Counted from the first letter of the stretch, positions 18,043 through 27,139 are shown. The stretch: 64,000 nucleotides of DNA from Acidobacteriota bacterium (GCA_026707545.1 JAPOWR010000001.1:1889778-1953777); one strand, 5' to 3'. The notes: generated by a model from the letters alone, not told the origin. Program-made: numbers and translations.

Positions 18043-18915
18043 TCAACCCGATCCAGGTTCACCATCTTCCGGGTTTGCCTCAGCGCGGTGAGCGGGCCGG
18101 CCCACCGGTCTGCCGTCCTTGCGCCGGCCGGACAGTGAACTCACGACGCCATGGAGCGCCCGCACCTCGTGCTCCCTCAGCTCGGCCCGGTGCAGGATAC
18201 TCCGCAGGTTGCGAACCATGATGCCACGCTTCTCCACCACGCGCAGGAAGCCGGAAGCGTCGAGTTCCTGCTCCAGGTGCTCGAAGAGGTTGACGAGCTC
18301 CGCCGCGGTGGCCAAAGGCGTCGTCGATCTCGGGCCGCCCGTGGTCACCGGGCGATCCGCCGCCTCGAACCAGGCGTGGGCGACCAGCAGCACGGCTTGC
18401 GCCAGGTTGAGCGACGAGTACGTCGGGTTCAGGGGAATGTGAACGATGTGCGACGCCAGGGCCACATCGTCGTTGTCGAGTCCCGCCCGCTCCGGACCGA
18501 ACAGCACTCCCGAGCGGAGCCCACTGGCTGCGGCCTCTCTCACCTCTGCCGCCAGTTCACGTGGTCCGATAGCCGGCTTGAGCAGGTCGCGGCGGCGCGC
18601 GGTCGTCGCGTAGACCCGGTGCAGATCGGCGACTGCCTCGGCCGTGGACGCGAACACCGTCGCCCGGTCGACGATCTCACGCGAAGACCCCGTGGCCATC
18701 GCCTGCGCGCGCTCGTTGGGCCAGCCGTCACGCGGCGCCACCAGCCGTAGCTCGGTCAGTCCGCAGTTGAGCATCGCCCGAGCCGCCGCCCCGATGTTCT
18801 CCCCCAACTGGGGGCCCACCAGGACGATCGCGGGCTGCCGGGAATCCGTGGGAGTTCCCTCCCGCGCCTCCGCCGCGGTCCCGGCTTCTTCCGCCTCTGT
18901 TCCTCGACCGGCCAT
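18043..18915 (-). CDS. TrmJ-type SPOUT RNA methyltransferase
   Basis: A SpoU/TrmH-family methyltransferase most like TrmJ, which 2'-O-methylates position 32 of tRNAs. Of 290 residues, the first ~25 are a low-complexity Ala/Glu/Thr leader. The catalytic domain runs from about 26 to 185: IVLVGPQLGENIGAAARAM, a TARRRDLLKP block, FGPERAGLDNDD, and the knot motif IPLNPTYSSLNLAQAV. The rest is a helical extension as in TrmJ. A true start downstream of the leader is possible but no better Met is seen. It diverges from the Ski2-like helicase over 27 bp and lies 9 bp upstream of the phosphatase gene. Confidence 0.9.
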   Translation of the reverse strand: MAGRGTEAEEAGTAAEAREGTPTDSRQPAIVLVGPQLGENIGAAARAMLNCGLTELRLVAPRDGWPNERAQAMATGSSREIVDRATVFASTAEAVADLHRVYATTARRRDLLKPAIGPRELAAEVREAAASGLRSGVLFGPERAGLDNDDVALASHIVHIPLNPTYSSLNLAQAVLLVAHAWFEAADRPVTTGGPRSTTPLATAAELVNLFEHLEQELDASGFLRVVEKRGIMVRNLRSILHRAELREHEVRALHGVVSSLSGRRKDGRPVGRPAHRAEANPEDGEPGSG

Positions 18916-18942
18916 CGCGCCTCAGGCCGGTAGGCTACACAG

Positions 18943-21087
18943 GTGACTCCGCCCAGCCTGGGGGACCGCCTGCCCCAGACCCGAGGGGCAATCTCTTCCG
19001 ACGACATCCTGGAACGGTTCCTCGACTGGATCGCCGGGCTGGGGTTCGAGCTCTTTCCCGCCCAGGAAGAGGCCCTGATCGAGCTGATGGCCGGGCGCCA
19101 TGTGGTCCTCGACACGCCGACCGGATCCGGGAAGTCCCTGGTCGCGATGGCTCTTCTCTTCAAGGCCCTGTGCGAAGGACGAACGGCCTTCTACACGGCG
19201 CCCGTGAAGGCCCTCGCCTCGGAGCAGTTCTTCCGCATGTGCGACGATTTCGGCGCCGAGCGCGTGGGGATGCTCACCGGCGACGCCAGCATCAACACGG
19301 ACGCTCCGATCATCTGCTGCACCGCCGAGGTACTCGCGAACATGGCGCTGCGGCGAGGTGCGGCGCTGCCGGTCGACGATGTCGTCATGGACGAATTCCA
19401 CTACTACTCGGACCCGGAGCGCGGTGTCGCGTGGCAAGTGCCCCTGATCACGCTTCCCAGGACCACCTTCCTCTTGATGTCGGCGACGCTGGGCAACATG
19501 GCTCCCATCAGGGAGAAGCTCGAGCGGGCCACAGGGCGGCCGGTGGCGCTGATCAGCAGCCGGGTCCGCCCGGTGCCGCTCAAGTACGAGTACCGCGAAA
19601 CGCGGCTCGGCGTGACGATCGACGAGCTCGTCAGAGATGGCAAGGCGCCCATCTACGTCGTCAACTTCACGCAGCGCGACTGCGCGCGCCTCGCCCAGAG
19701 CCTGACCAGTCTGAGGCTCTGCACTCGCTCCGAGAGAAAGGCGATCTTCAAAGCCGTAGGAGACTTCCGTTTCGACACGGCGTACGGCAGACAGGTGCGG
19801 CGCTTCCTGAGCTTCGGGATCGGGATCCACCACGCCGGTCTGCTGCCGAAGTACCGGCTGCTGGTCGAACAGCTCGCGCAACTCGGGCTGCTCAAGGTCA
19901 TCGCCGGGACCGACACCCTCGGCGTCGGCGTCAACGTGCCCATCCGCACGGTGCTCTTCAGCCAGCTCAGCAAGTACGACGGCCGGGAGGTCGCCATCCT
20001 CAAGGTCCGCGACTTCCAGCAGATCGCCGGACGAGCCGGGCGCAAGGGGTTCGACGAGCGGGGCTGGGTCGTCTGCCAGGCGCCCGAACACGAGATCGAC
20101 AACCGGCGCCGGCGCGAGAAGGCGCGGGCCTCGCCCCGCGGCCGAAACCGCCGGCAGTTCCGCAGGCGGCCGCCGCCGCGCGGCTTCGTGCCCTGGGACG
20201 AGAGCACGTTCCGGCGCCTGATCCACAGTCCGCCCGAGACGCTCGAATCCCGGTTCCGGCTCAGTCACGGCATGGTGTTCGACCTGATCCTGGCCGACGA
20301 GGCGACCGGCAACGGCGGCTCCCGCCGGAACTTCCGTTCGATCCGGCGGCTGATCGCCGCCTGCCACGAGCGGCCGGCCAGGAAGAGGCGCCTGATCGGG
20401 CAATCGGCCGAGCTGGTCCGGTCACTTCACCGGGCGGGCATCGTTCGCATGGCGCCTGCTCGCGGCAACGGCTACCGGGTCGAGGCGGACCGGAACCTAC
20501 AACTCGAGTTCTCGATGCACCAGGACCTGTCGCTCTACCTGGTCTCCACCCTGGAACTGCTCGACCCCGAGGATCCCGACTATCACCTCGACCTGCTCAG
20601 TCTGGTCGAGGCGATCCTCGAGAATCCCGAGATCGTGCTCCGCCAGCAGGCCCGCAAGCTGCGGGGCGAGCTGGCGGCTAGGCTCAAGGCAAGGAGGATG
20701 CCGTTCGAGGAGCGGATGGAACGGCTTCGCCAGGTCACGCATCCCCGACCGCTGGCCGATCTCATCGAACCGACGTTCGAGGAGTTCCGGTGCTCCCACC
20801 CCTGGGTTCCGGGCATCGGGGTCCAGCCGAAGCGCGTCGGCCGCGAGGTCTACGAGGACGGCCTGAGCTTCGACGAGTTCATTGGCCGTTACCGGCTGGA
20901 GCGCTCCGAGGGGGTCACTCTCCGCTACCTGAGCCGGCTGTTCAAGGTCCTGAGCCGCGGCGTGCCGGACCGGTTCAAGACGGACGCGGTCTTCGATCAG
21001 CTCCGCTACTTTCACTCCCTGCTGATCCGCGTCGACCGCAGCCTGCTCAGCGAATGGGAACGGCTGTGGTCGCTTCAGGAAGATTGA
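18943..21087 (+). CDS. Ski2-like DExH helicase with DUF3516-type C-terminus
   Basis: A 714-residue superfamily 2 helicase. Motifs are: Q-like region FPAQEEAL, Walker A TPTGSGKS at 58-65, TAPVKALASEQF, the DExH box DEFH at 150-153, SATLGN, then domain 2 with IHHAGLLPKYR, GTDTLGVGVN and QIAGRAGRKG. That order and the H-box make it Ski2/Mtr4-like. The C-terminal 300 residues match the region called DUF3516 in actinobacterial homologues. It probably unwinds RNA or DNA; the substrate is unknown. The start is GTG at 18943; no ATG precedes the conserved region closely. It converges on nth with 13 bp between stops. Confidence 0.9.
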   Translation: MTPPSLGDRLPQTRGAISSDDILERFLDWIAGLGFELFPAQEEALIELMAGRHVVLDTPTGSGKSLVAMALLFKALCEGRTAFYTAPVKALASEQFFRMCDDFGAERVGMLTGDASINTDAPIICCTAEVLANMALRRGAALPVDDVVMDEFHYYSDPERGVAWQVPLITLPRTTFLLMSATLGNMAPIREKLERATGRPVALISSRVRPVPLKYEYRETRLGVTIDELVRDGKAPIYVVNFTQRDCARLAQSLTSLRLCTRSERKAIFKAVGDFRFDTAYGRQVRRFLSFGIGIHHAGLLPKYRLLVEQLAQLGLLKVIAGTDTLGVGVNVPIRTVLFSQLSKYDGREVAILKVRDFQQIAGRAGRKGFDERGWVVCQAPEHEIDNRRRREKARASPRGRNRRQFRRRPPPRGFVPWDESTFRRLIHSPPETLESRFRLSHGMVFDLILADEATGNGGSRRNFRSIRRLIAACHERPARKRRLIGQSAELVRSLHRAGIVRMAPARGNGYRVEADRNLQLEFSMHQDLSLYLVSTLELLDPEDPDYHLDLLSLVEAILENPEIVLRQQARKLRGELAARLKARRMPFEERMERLRQVTHPRPLADLIEPTFEEFRCSHPWVPGIGVQPKRVGREVYEDGLSFDEFIGRYRLERSEGVTLRYLSRLFKVLSRGVPDRFKTDAVFDQLRYFHSLLIRVDRSLLSEWERLWSLQED

Positions 21088-21100
21088 GCTGCCCGCGGCC

Positions 21101-21778
21101 CTACCGGCTCCGGTCGACGCCCAGCTTCGGACACCACTCCTCGACCGGACAGCGGGAACACCAGGGACTCACCGGCACGCACAGCTTCTGGCCGAAGCTG
21201 ACGAGTGTCTTGTTCAGGCCGATCCACTGGCTCCGCGGCAGCTTCGCCCGCAACGCCATTTCCGTCTCAAGCGGGGTCTTCGTGTCCACGTAGCCCCAGA
21301 GGTTCGTGATCCGGTGCACGTGGGTGTCGACGCAGATGCCGGGCCGCCGGAAGCCCTCCGTGACGACGAGGTTCGCGGTCTTGCGCCCTACGCTCGGCAG
21401 CTCGATCAGTTCCTCGACCGTCCGGGGCATCTCGCCGCCGAACCGGCCGAGCAGCACGCCCATCGCGAGGCGGAGGTTCTTCGCCTTCGTACGGTAGAAG
21501 CCCACCGGGAAGATGAGGCGCTCGATCTGCGCAGCCGGCAGGCCCGCGATCTCTTCCGGCGTCGACGCCACGTCGAATAGCCGCCGCGTCGCGGCGGCTG
21601 TCGCCTCATCCTTCGTCCGCGCGCTCAGAATCGTCGACACCAGGACCTTGAACGGATCCCGCTCGGTCTCGGCGATCAACGTCACGATCGGAAGCCGGGA
21701 GCCCTCGAGGTGCCGCCGAATGCGGCGAAGCATCGCCGCCAGACGGCGGTTCGAGGGAGGCGTCGGCTGCTCGGACAC
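21101..21778 (-). CDS. nth: endonuclease III
   Basis: DNA glycosylase/AP lyase for oxidised pyrimidines in base excision repair. The 225-residue length is normal. The helix-hairpin-helix is LPSVGRKTAN with catalytic Lys133, and the catalytic Asp151 is in VDTHVHR. The 4Fe-4S ligands are Cys200, Cys207, Cys210 and Cys216 with the classic C-x6-C-x2-C-x5-C spacing. It diverges from the epimerase gene over 92 bp. Confidence 0.96.
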   Translation of the reverse strand: MSEQPTPPSNRRLAAMLRRIRRHLEGSRLPIVTLIAETERDPFKVLVSTILSARTKDEATAAATRRLFDVASTPEEIAGLPAAQIERLIFPVGFYRTKAKNLRLAMGVLLGRFGGEMPRTVEELIELPSVGRKTANLVVTEGFRRPGICVDTHVHRITNLWGYVDTKTPLETEMALRAKLPRSQWIGLNKTLVSFGQKLCVPVSPWCSRCPVEEWCPKLGVDRSR

Positions 21779-21870
21779 GGCGAGGCGAGAATAGGAACCC
21801 GCGCCACGGAACGCAACGGAGCACGGCTGGAGGCAATAGCGATGGCCGCGACTGCTGTTACCTTGAAGCG

Positions 21871-22755
21871 ATGAAGGTCGTGGTCAGCGGGGCCTCTGGT
21901 CTGATCGGCAGCGCCTTGGTCCAGGCGCTTCAGGAGTCGGGCCACGACTGTGGACGGCTGATACGTCACGCCCCGCGCAACCCGGGCGAACTGGAGTGGC
22001 GGCCCGAGCGCGGCCTGGCCGAGCCGAAGACCCTGGAGGGATTCGACGCCGTCGTCCACCTGGCCGGCGAGAGCGTCGCCGGCGGCCGCTGGACCGCGGA
22101 GAGGCGCCACCGGATCCGATCCTCCCGGATCCCGGCGACACTGCGCCTCGTCGAATCCCTGAGCACGATCGAGCGGCCACCGCGCGTCTTCGTCTGCGCC
22201 TCCGCCGTCGGCTACTACGGCGACCGGGGAGACGAGCTGCTGGACGAGGACTCCTCAGCCGGCAGCGGTTTTCTGGCCTCCGTCTGTCGCGACTGGGAAG
22301 CCGCGGCCGCGACCGCGGCGACCGTATGCGAGCGGGTGGTGATCCTCCGCTTCGGCGTCGTCCTTTCAGCCGCTGGCGGCGCGCTGCCCCGGATGCTGAT
22401 GCCGTTCCGCCTCGGCGTCGGCGGCCGCCTCGGTTCGGGCCGGCAGTACTTCCCGTGGATTCACCTCGAGGACGCCGTAGCCGCCATCCTCCACCTGCTC
22501 GCACGAGGCGAAGGCCCCGTCAACCTCACCGCGCCGGAGCCGGTCACCAACGCGGAACTCACCCGCTCGCTGGGAAGCACCCTGCGAAAGCCGGCCCTGT
22601 TCCCGGTTCCCCGCCCCGCCCTCCTCGTGGCGTTCGGCGCGATGGCGCGTGAGACATTGCTCGCCAGCGCCCGCGTCGTCCCCGCGCGACTTCTGAGCGG
22701 GGGCTTCACTTACCGCCATCCCACGCTCGACTCGGCACTCCGGCACGAGTTGTAG
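21871..22755 (+). CDS. TIGR01777 family SDR-type epimerase (YfcH/SDR39U1-like)
   Basis: A 294-residue extended short-chain dehydrogenase-like protein of the TIGR01777 group. The NAD(P) loop GASGLIGSAL is at 7-16, VVHLAGESVAGGRW follows at about 64-77, and a SAVGYYGDRGDE motif appears near residue 110, where the catalytic Tyr of extended SDRs lies. The DUF1731-like C-terminal tail is present. Substrate is unknown for the family. The start is the ATG at 21871. The TonB gene follows after 41 bp. Confidence 0.92.
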   Translation: MKVVVSGASGLIGSALVQALQESGHDCGRLIRHAPRNPGELEWRPERGLAEPKTLEGFDAVVHLAGESVAGGRWTAERRHRIRSSRIPATLRLVESLSTIERPPRVFVCASAVGYYGDRGDELLDEDSSAGSGFLASVCRDWEAAAATAATVCERVVILRFGVVLSAAGGALPRMLMPFRLGVGGRLGSGRQYFPWIHLEDAVAAILHLLARGEGPVNLTAPEPVTNAELTRSLGSTLRKPALFPVPRPALLVAFGAMARETLLASARVVPARLLSGGFTYRHPTLDSALRHEL

Positions 22756-22796
22756 AATCCGGGAAGCCAAGCGGCGCCCGGCGTGTTGGGACCCTT

Positions 22797-23522
22797 ATGG
22801 CTTTCAAGCTCGAGAAACGCAAGACCTCCGGGTCCAGATCCGCCGCCGCTTCCCTCCATCTCGGCGGCGCACCCTACGAGCTGGAGCCGCAGAGCAAGAC
22901 ACCTCTGCGAGTCGGCATCGCCGTGACCATCGCCTTCCACGCGCTGCTCTTCCTGATCACCTTTCCCCGGGCGAAGCCCCGTGCGCTCCAGGCGGCGCAG
23001 GCGCAGAAAACCTTCATGGTCACGACGGTCCGCTTCAAGCCACCGCCACCGGCGCAGGCCAAGCCAATCCCGAAGCCCAAGACACGAAAGATACCGATCC
23101 CTGATCCGACCCCGGACGACCCGGAGCCGCTGATCCAGGAAGAGGTCTTCAATGCGCCAGAGGTCGATTTCGAAGGCATCAGCGACGTGCTGTTCGACAT
23201 CCCCGACGCTCCGTCCCCCTCCGGTCCGACTGGAACCATGTGGATCGAAGGCGACGTCCTGCCGCCCAAACGCACCTATGCCCCCCGCCCCAACTACACC
23301 GAAGAGGCCCGCCGCGCCCGGATCCAGGGCGTCGTCATCCTCCAGGCCGTGGTCGACACCGTCGGCAACGTGGGCTACGTCAAGGTCCTCAAGGGCCTTC
23401 CGGAGGGCCTCACGGAATCCGCCGTCCAGGTGGTCGAACAGTGGCGCTACGAACCCGCCACCCTGAACGGCGAGCCGGTTCCCGTCTACATCAACCTGAC
23501 GGTCAACTTCTCGCTGCAGTAG
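22797..23522 (+). CDS. TonB-family energy transducer
   Basis: A 241-residue protein with the TonB layout. A basic N-terminal cytoplasmic part is followed by one membrane helix (about 38-56), a Pro/Lys-rich periplasmic linker (PKPKTRKIPIPDPTPDDPEP, about 75-94), and a C-terminal TonB domain (about 158-241) with RRARIQGVVILQAVVD and VVEQWRYEPATLNGEPV. It would couple proton-motive force to outer-membrane receptors. No exbB, exbD or receptor gene lies in the window, so the partner is unknown. The N-terminal cytoplasmic tail of ~37 residues is longer than in E. coli TonB. The start is ATG 22797 without an obvious ribosome binding site. Confidence 0.87.
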   Translation: MAFKLEKRKTSGSRSAAASLHLGGAPYELEPQSKTPLRVGIAVTIAFHALLFLITFPRAKPRALQAAQAQKTFMVTTVRFKPPPPAQAKPIPKPKTRKIPIPDPTPDDPEPLIQEEVFNAPEVDFEGISDVLFDIPDAPSPSGPTGTMWIEGDVLPPKRTYAPRPNYTEEARRARIQGVVILQAVVDTVGNVGYVKVLKGLPEGLTESAVQVVEQWRYEPATLNGEPVPVYINLTVNFSLQ

Positions 23523-23530
23523 CCGAGCGT

Positions 23531-24616
23531 CTACTCCCGGCCCGAGCCTGAGCCCGTGCTCACGCCCTGCCCCTGCTTCTCGTAGTACTCCTTCTCGAGC
23601 AGCCGGGCGCCGCGGAGAATGTTGCCCATCGCGTAGTTGCCCTCGTGACAGGCATACTCGTAGAGGAGGTCGTCGGTTCCCGGCCAGATGAGTTCGCCGC
23701 TGTAAGGCGCGGCGTAGTCCGTGTCATGGACGGTGAACCCGTAGAGCAGGTCCTTCGCCCCGTGGCGGCTGAAACGCTCGATGACCTTCAGGCCGTCGCG
23801 CGGATCGCTCTGGCTGTCGAGGAAGTTCGTCGTCTCGACGACCAGGGTGTCACCTTCCCACCAGCCGATCGAGTCGCCGCCCATGGAACGGTACTCGGCC
23901 GGCGGGTGCTCCGCGTTCAGCCGGACGACCTTGGCCCAGTGCATCCACTCGACCAGGATGACGACGTGGTCCTCGGTCTGGGTGATCGTCTTCAGGTTGT
24001 TGTAGGGCAGGGAACGCACCGGGGTGGTGGCCACGCTGGTGTAGATGCAGCGGTCACCGGGCGTCAACGTCTCGGGTCCGTCGTACGGATCGTCGCCGGC
24101 CTCGATCCACCAGGCGTCGCCGGTGTTCTTGTAGAGGTAGGGGTTCACGGTGGCCCGCCGGGCCTTGCCGGTCTCGGTCAGTTCCGGCATGCGGCCGTTC
24201 GGCGGGTCGGTGAGGACCGATGTCCGGTACTGACCATCGATCGGATACGCCTGGTTACCGAAGTCGAGCCAGAAGAAGTTGTAGCCGCCGACCGCGCCGG
24301 CGGCGCCCGCGGAGCCGTCGCCACCCGGCGGCGGCGCCTCGCGATCCGGGTCGCTGACCGCGTTCGCGCCTGCGCTGGCCGCCGCCATCATCGCGGCGAT
24401 CCCCTCCGCCTCCTCCGCGGTCATGAACTCCTTGTCGCCGAAGCGGGGATCCCGCTCGAACGGAGTCAGGTTGGCGACGTCGTAGTTACCGGAGAGATCC
24501 GGTCGACCACTCGGAGTGCGTGGAACGTCCTCGTCCCCGGCGGCGGCCAGCGGCGCCGTCAGAAGCGATGCCAGCACGAGAGTGATGAACGGGAAGTTCG
24601 AGCGGCGGAAGGACAT
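23531..24616 (-). CDS. secreted protein of unknown function
   Basis: A 361-residue exported protein with a signal peptide over residues 1-26 (ITLVLASLLTAPLAAAG). The mature start reads TPSGRPDLSGNYDVANLTP, followed by a Gly/Ala-rich insert (about 85-115). Later blocks include DRCIY, GWWEGDTLVVETTNF (about 260-275), FTVHDTDY and YEYACHEGNYAM. The GDTLVVET and YACHEGNYAM blocks are, as I recall, widespread in acidobacterial secreted proteins with no assigned function. No catalytic signature is recognised. The ATG has GAGGAGAG upstream, which decides it over a longer reading. It converges on the TonB gene with an 8-bp gap. Confidence 0.72.
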   Translation of the reverse strand: MSFRRSNFPFITLVLASLLTAPLAAAGDEDVPRTPSGRPDLSGNYDVANLTPFERDPRFGDKEFMTAEEAEGIAAMMAAASAGANAVSDPDREAPPPGGDGSAGAAGAVGGYNFFWLDFGNQAYPIDGQYRTSVLTDPPNGRMPELTETGKARRATVNPYLYKNTGDAWWIEAGDDPYDGPETLTPGDRCIYTSVATTPVRSLPYNNLKTITQTEDHVVILVEWMHWAKVVRLNAEHPPAEYRSMGGDSIGWWEGDTLVVETTNFLDSQSDPRDGLKVIERFSRHGAKDLLYGFTVHDTDYAAPYSGELIWPGTDDLLYEYACHEGNYAMGNILRGARLLEKEYYEKQGQGVSTGSGSGRE

Positions 24617-24694
24617 GACGACTCTCCTCGCAGAAGTTCGCTGGGGCGGGTTCTCTTTCCGTGAGCGGCAAGGAGCGTACCGCATGGCCCGCCC

Positions 24695-26059
24695 TCAGCG
24701 CGGCGGCAACCAGCCCCGCGGAGGCCGGAAGTAGACCTTCAGGTTGGCTTCCCGCCGGGTGTCGGGAGAGAGGTTCTCGAACACGCCGTAGACAAACGTA
24801 CCGCGATCGTGACGGTGGATGACGGGATTCCCCCGCCACGCCGCATCGCCGATGTCGCACGGCTGCTCGGGGAGGCAGCCTCCCCTCGCACTGAGGTCGG
24901 CGGCCTCGTATTGGAAGCCGACGAACCTCACGTCCTTCGGCAACAGAACGCCGAGGACCTGGCAGGAACGCTCCGGATCGAGGACCGGGATCAGCAACTC
25001 CTGGACCTCGGCCCGGGTCTCCGGCGGCAACAGCCGCAGCACGTCGTTGCCTTCGGGCGACGCCAGCGCGCCGGTGTAGGCGAGGAACTCCTCGGGCAAC
25101 GACTGTTCGACGATGCCGGTGACCCGCTCCAGACGTCCGGCGAGATCGCCCGCACAGGCTGTCGTCTCACCGGTTCTCGGTTCCGCCGGCCAGTGACTCG
25201 ACACGGACCACTCGCCGGCCGCGCACTCGGGGCAGGCCCCGGCGGGCAGCAGGGTGGGATTCGCCAGCAGGCGGACCACGACCGGCTCCGGCTCAGGTTC
25301 CGGCTCAGGTGCGGGTTCGGGCGCGGGTTGGTCTGCCACGGCAACCGGCTCGGGCTCCGCCACGGGTTGCTCCGCCACGGCGACCGGCTCGGGCTCCACC
25401 ACGGGTTGCTCCGCCACGGCGACCGGCTCGCGCTCCACCGCGGGCTGTTCCACCACGGCGACCGGCTCGGGCAACGGCGCCGGTTCCTCAGCCACCTCCG
25501 TCGACTCGGGTGGCGGCGCCTCCGTTGCCTGCGGGGGCTCGACGACCCGGGCCACGTTCTCCCGCTGAAGCCGGCGGTCGCGCTGCTCGGCGCGACGCTC
25601 CGCCCGGCGCTGCGCTCTGTTCATCGCTCGAGCCGAACCCGCGCGGGCAGTCGAGCTTGCCGCGCCGAGGCTCGAGTAGCTCACGTGCATGGGCGCCCAG
25701 AAGGGACCCGTTCGCTGACTCGAAGTGAACCCCACCTGGGGCCGCTTCCCGTCCTCCAGCCTCAGGTACGAGTTCACGATCATGAAGCCCTGGCGCATCA
25801 GTTCGATTTCCCACTCGCCAGCCGCGAGGCCGGTGACCTCGACTACGCCCTGCTCGTTCGTCAGCATCGGCGGCGGCCCCCCGGAGCGGTCCGCTTCCGC
25901 GAGCCGCACGATGACTCTGACCTCCGGCACCGGTTGCCCGGCGTCGTCAGCCACCGTGACCCGGATTCCGTGCTCCCCTCTCCAGTTCTGGGCTGCCGCG
26001 ACCGCCGGTAGGGCCGCGAGCACTGCCGCCAGGCTCAACAGGAGCGGGCGCGACTTCAT
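24695..26059 (-). CDS. secreted protein with regulatory-like N-domain and EPVAV repeats
   Basis: A 454-residue protein with a signal peptide (1-23, ending AVAAAQ) and a beta-sandwich segment at about 29-95 (RVTVADDAGQPVPEVRVIVR) of carboxypeptidase-regulatory type. A basic Arg-rich stretch near residues 145-170 follows, then a Pro/Glu/Val repeat region (separate entry) and a C-terminal domain (about 275-454) with at least six Cys, including CPEC and CLPEQPC. The repeat region probably acts as a spacer, as in wall- or periplasm-spanning proteins. The start overlaps the stop of the upstream small membrane protein (ATGA-type), so the two are likely co-translated. Function is unknown. Confidence 0.77.
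   Translation of the reverse strand: MKSRPLLLSLAAVLAALPAVAAAQNWRGEHGIRVTVADDAGQPVPEVRVIVRLAEADRSGGPPPMLTNEQGVVEVTGLAAGEWEIELMRQGFMIVNSYLRLEDGKRPQVGFTSSQRTGPFWAPMHVSYSSLGAASSTARAGSARAMNRAQRRAERRAEQRDRRLQRENVARVVEPPQATEAPPPESTEVAEEPAPLPEPVAVVEQPAVEREPVAVAEQPVVEPEPVAVAEQPVAEPEPVAVADQPAPEPAPEPEPEPEPVVVRLLANPTLLPAGACPECAAGEWSVSSHWPAEPRTGETTACAGDLAGRLERVTGIVEQSLPEEFLAYTGALASPEGNDVLRLLPPETRAEVQELLIPVLDPERSCQVLGVLLPKDVRFVGFQYEAADLSARGGCLPEQPCDIGDAAWRGNPVIHRHDRGTFVYGVFENLSPDTRREANLKVYFRPPRGWLPPR
25313..25468 (-). repeat. four tandem 39-bp coding repeats (13-residue EPVAV units)
   Basis: Inside the preceding gene four consecutive 13-residue units begin with EPVAV and contain a QP pair: EPVAVVEQPAVER, EPVAVAEQPVVEP, EPVAVAEQPVAEP and EPVAVADQPAPEP. 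A further Pro/Glu run follows. The unit copies are close in DNA sequence, so copy number may vary between strains. Confidence 0.85.
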
Positions 26060-26310
26060 CCACGCGCCCCCGGCGGCGTCACGTTCTTCTCGGGAGGCTT
26101 GTCGGGCGGCGGGCGCCGATCGCGCCACATGCCCGTCATCAACGTGAGCAGGCCCAGCACGGCCTCGTCGACGAAGGGCAGGAGATCGGGAACGAAGAGG
26201 TCGACGAGGAAGATGATCGCCAGCAGCACGAAGAGCTGTGGGAAGCGCAACCCGCCCAGGAACGAGAGCAAGGACGTGCCGCCGCCGCGCGCGGGAGGCC
26301 GATCGGGCAT
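26056..26310 (-). CDS. small membrane protein, DUF6116-like
   Basis: An 84-residue protein with a short Pro/Arg/Gly leader, one or two membrane segments (FPQLFVLLAIIFLVDLFVPDLLPFVDEAVLGLLTLM, about residues 23-58, quoted here in part as family-like) and a Pro/Lys-rich tail. The pattern LRFPQLF...DLLPFVDE..LGL resembles the small proteins called DUF6116, whose role is unknown; I recall this from memory. The ATG is complementary to 26308-26310, and longer readings lose the pattern. Its stop overlaps the start of the EPVAV-repeat protein by the ATGA arrangement. Confidence 0.7.
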   Translation of the reverse strand: MPDRPPARGGGTSLLSFLGGLRFPQLFVLLAIIFLVDLFVPDLLPFVDEAVLGLLTLMTGMWRDRRPPPDKPPEKNVTPPGARG

Positions 26311-26395
26311 CAGATCCCATTCTAGCGTCCGGCCGGCGCAGGCAAACGCTCCGGAAGGCCGGAACACGGGTTGGATCCCGCGCTAGGCTGCGGCC

Positions 26396-27139
26396 GTGAG
26401 CGAGCCGGCGATTGTCTATCCCGCCCTGGCACTGGTCGGTTGTGTCGCCGGAGCCTTGAACGTTGTGGCCGGCGGCGGCTCCTTCCTGACGTTGCCGATC
26501 CTCATCTTCTTCGGCCTGCCGCCGGGTGTCGCGAACGGCACGAACCGGGTCGCCATCCTCCTTCAGAACGTCGTCGCTTCGTGGGGTTTCCACCGCCACG
26601 GCGTCCTCGACCCCAAGTCCGCCCTGTGGGCCGCTCTGCCGGCAACGGCAGGCGCCGGCCTCGGTGCGTGGGTGGCTCTCACGATCAGTGACGACGCCTT
26701 TCGCAGGGTGCTGGCGGCACTGATCGTCGTGGTCACGCTCTGGACGCTGGTTTCGCGGCGCTCCGAGCCCGGGAAGCAGCCGGCCACGCTGCGGTTCGGC
26801 ATGCTGGCGATCGGGTTCTTCGGTGTCGGAATCTACGGCGGATTCGTCCAGGCGGGAGTCGGCTTCTTCATCCTCGCCGCCACCTCGCTGGCGGGCCTCG
26901 ACCTGGTGCGCGGGAACGCGGTCAAGGTGCTCAGCATCCTCTGCTTCAGCACCCTGTCACTGGCCCTGTTCGCGCTCTCGGGCAAGGTCGACTGGACCCT
27001 CGGCTTGGCGCTCGCGGCCGGCAACATGGCGGGCGGCTGGCTCGGCGTGCGACTGACCGTGCTCAAGGGTCACGTCTGGATCGGCCGCGTGGTCACGATC
27101 ACCGTGATCCTGTTCGCGATCCGCCTCTGGTTCGGTTGA
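26396..27139 (+). CDS. TauE/SafE-family sulfite/anion exporter
   Basis: A 247-residue polytopic membrane protein with about eight helices in two similar halves. The first half holds AGALNVVAGGGSFLTLPIL (about 18-36) and PPGVANGTNRVAILLQN, and the second GIYGGFVQAGVGFFIL. Those glycine-rich repeats are typical of TauE/SafE permeases, which move sulfite, sulfoacetate or other organic anions. The substrate here is unknown. The start is the GTG at 26396. It diverges from the small membrane protein over 85 bp. Confidence 0.92.
   Translation: MSEPAIVYPALALVGCVAGALNVVAGGGSFLTLPILIFFGLPPGVANGTNRVAILLQNVVASWGFHRHGVLDPKSALWAALPATAGAGLGAWVALTISDDAFRRVLAALIVVVTLWTLVSRRSEPGKQPATLRFGMLAIGFFGVGIYGGFVQAGVGFFILAATSLAGLDLVRGNAVKVLSILCFSTLSLALFALSGKVDWTLGLALAAGNMAGGWLGVRLTVLKGHVWIGRVVTITVILFAIRLWFG

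Noticed and set aside
23645..24664. 339-residue plus-strand ORF opposite the secreted protein
   Set aside because: Val/Arg-rich shadow; the minus-strand gene has a signal peptide, a ribosome binding site and conserved blocks.
25313..25468. CRISPR-like regular repeats
   Set aside because: The 39-bp units are head-to-tail, in frame and without spacers, and they encode the EPVAV protein repeat.
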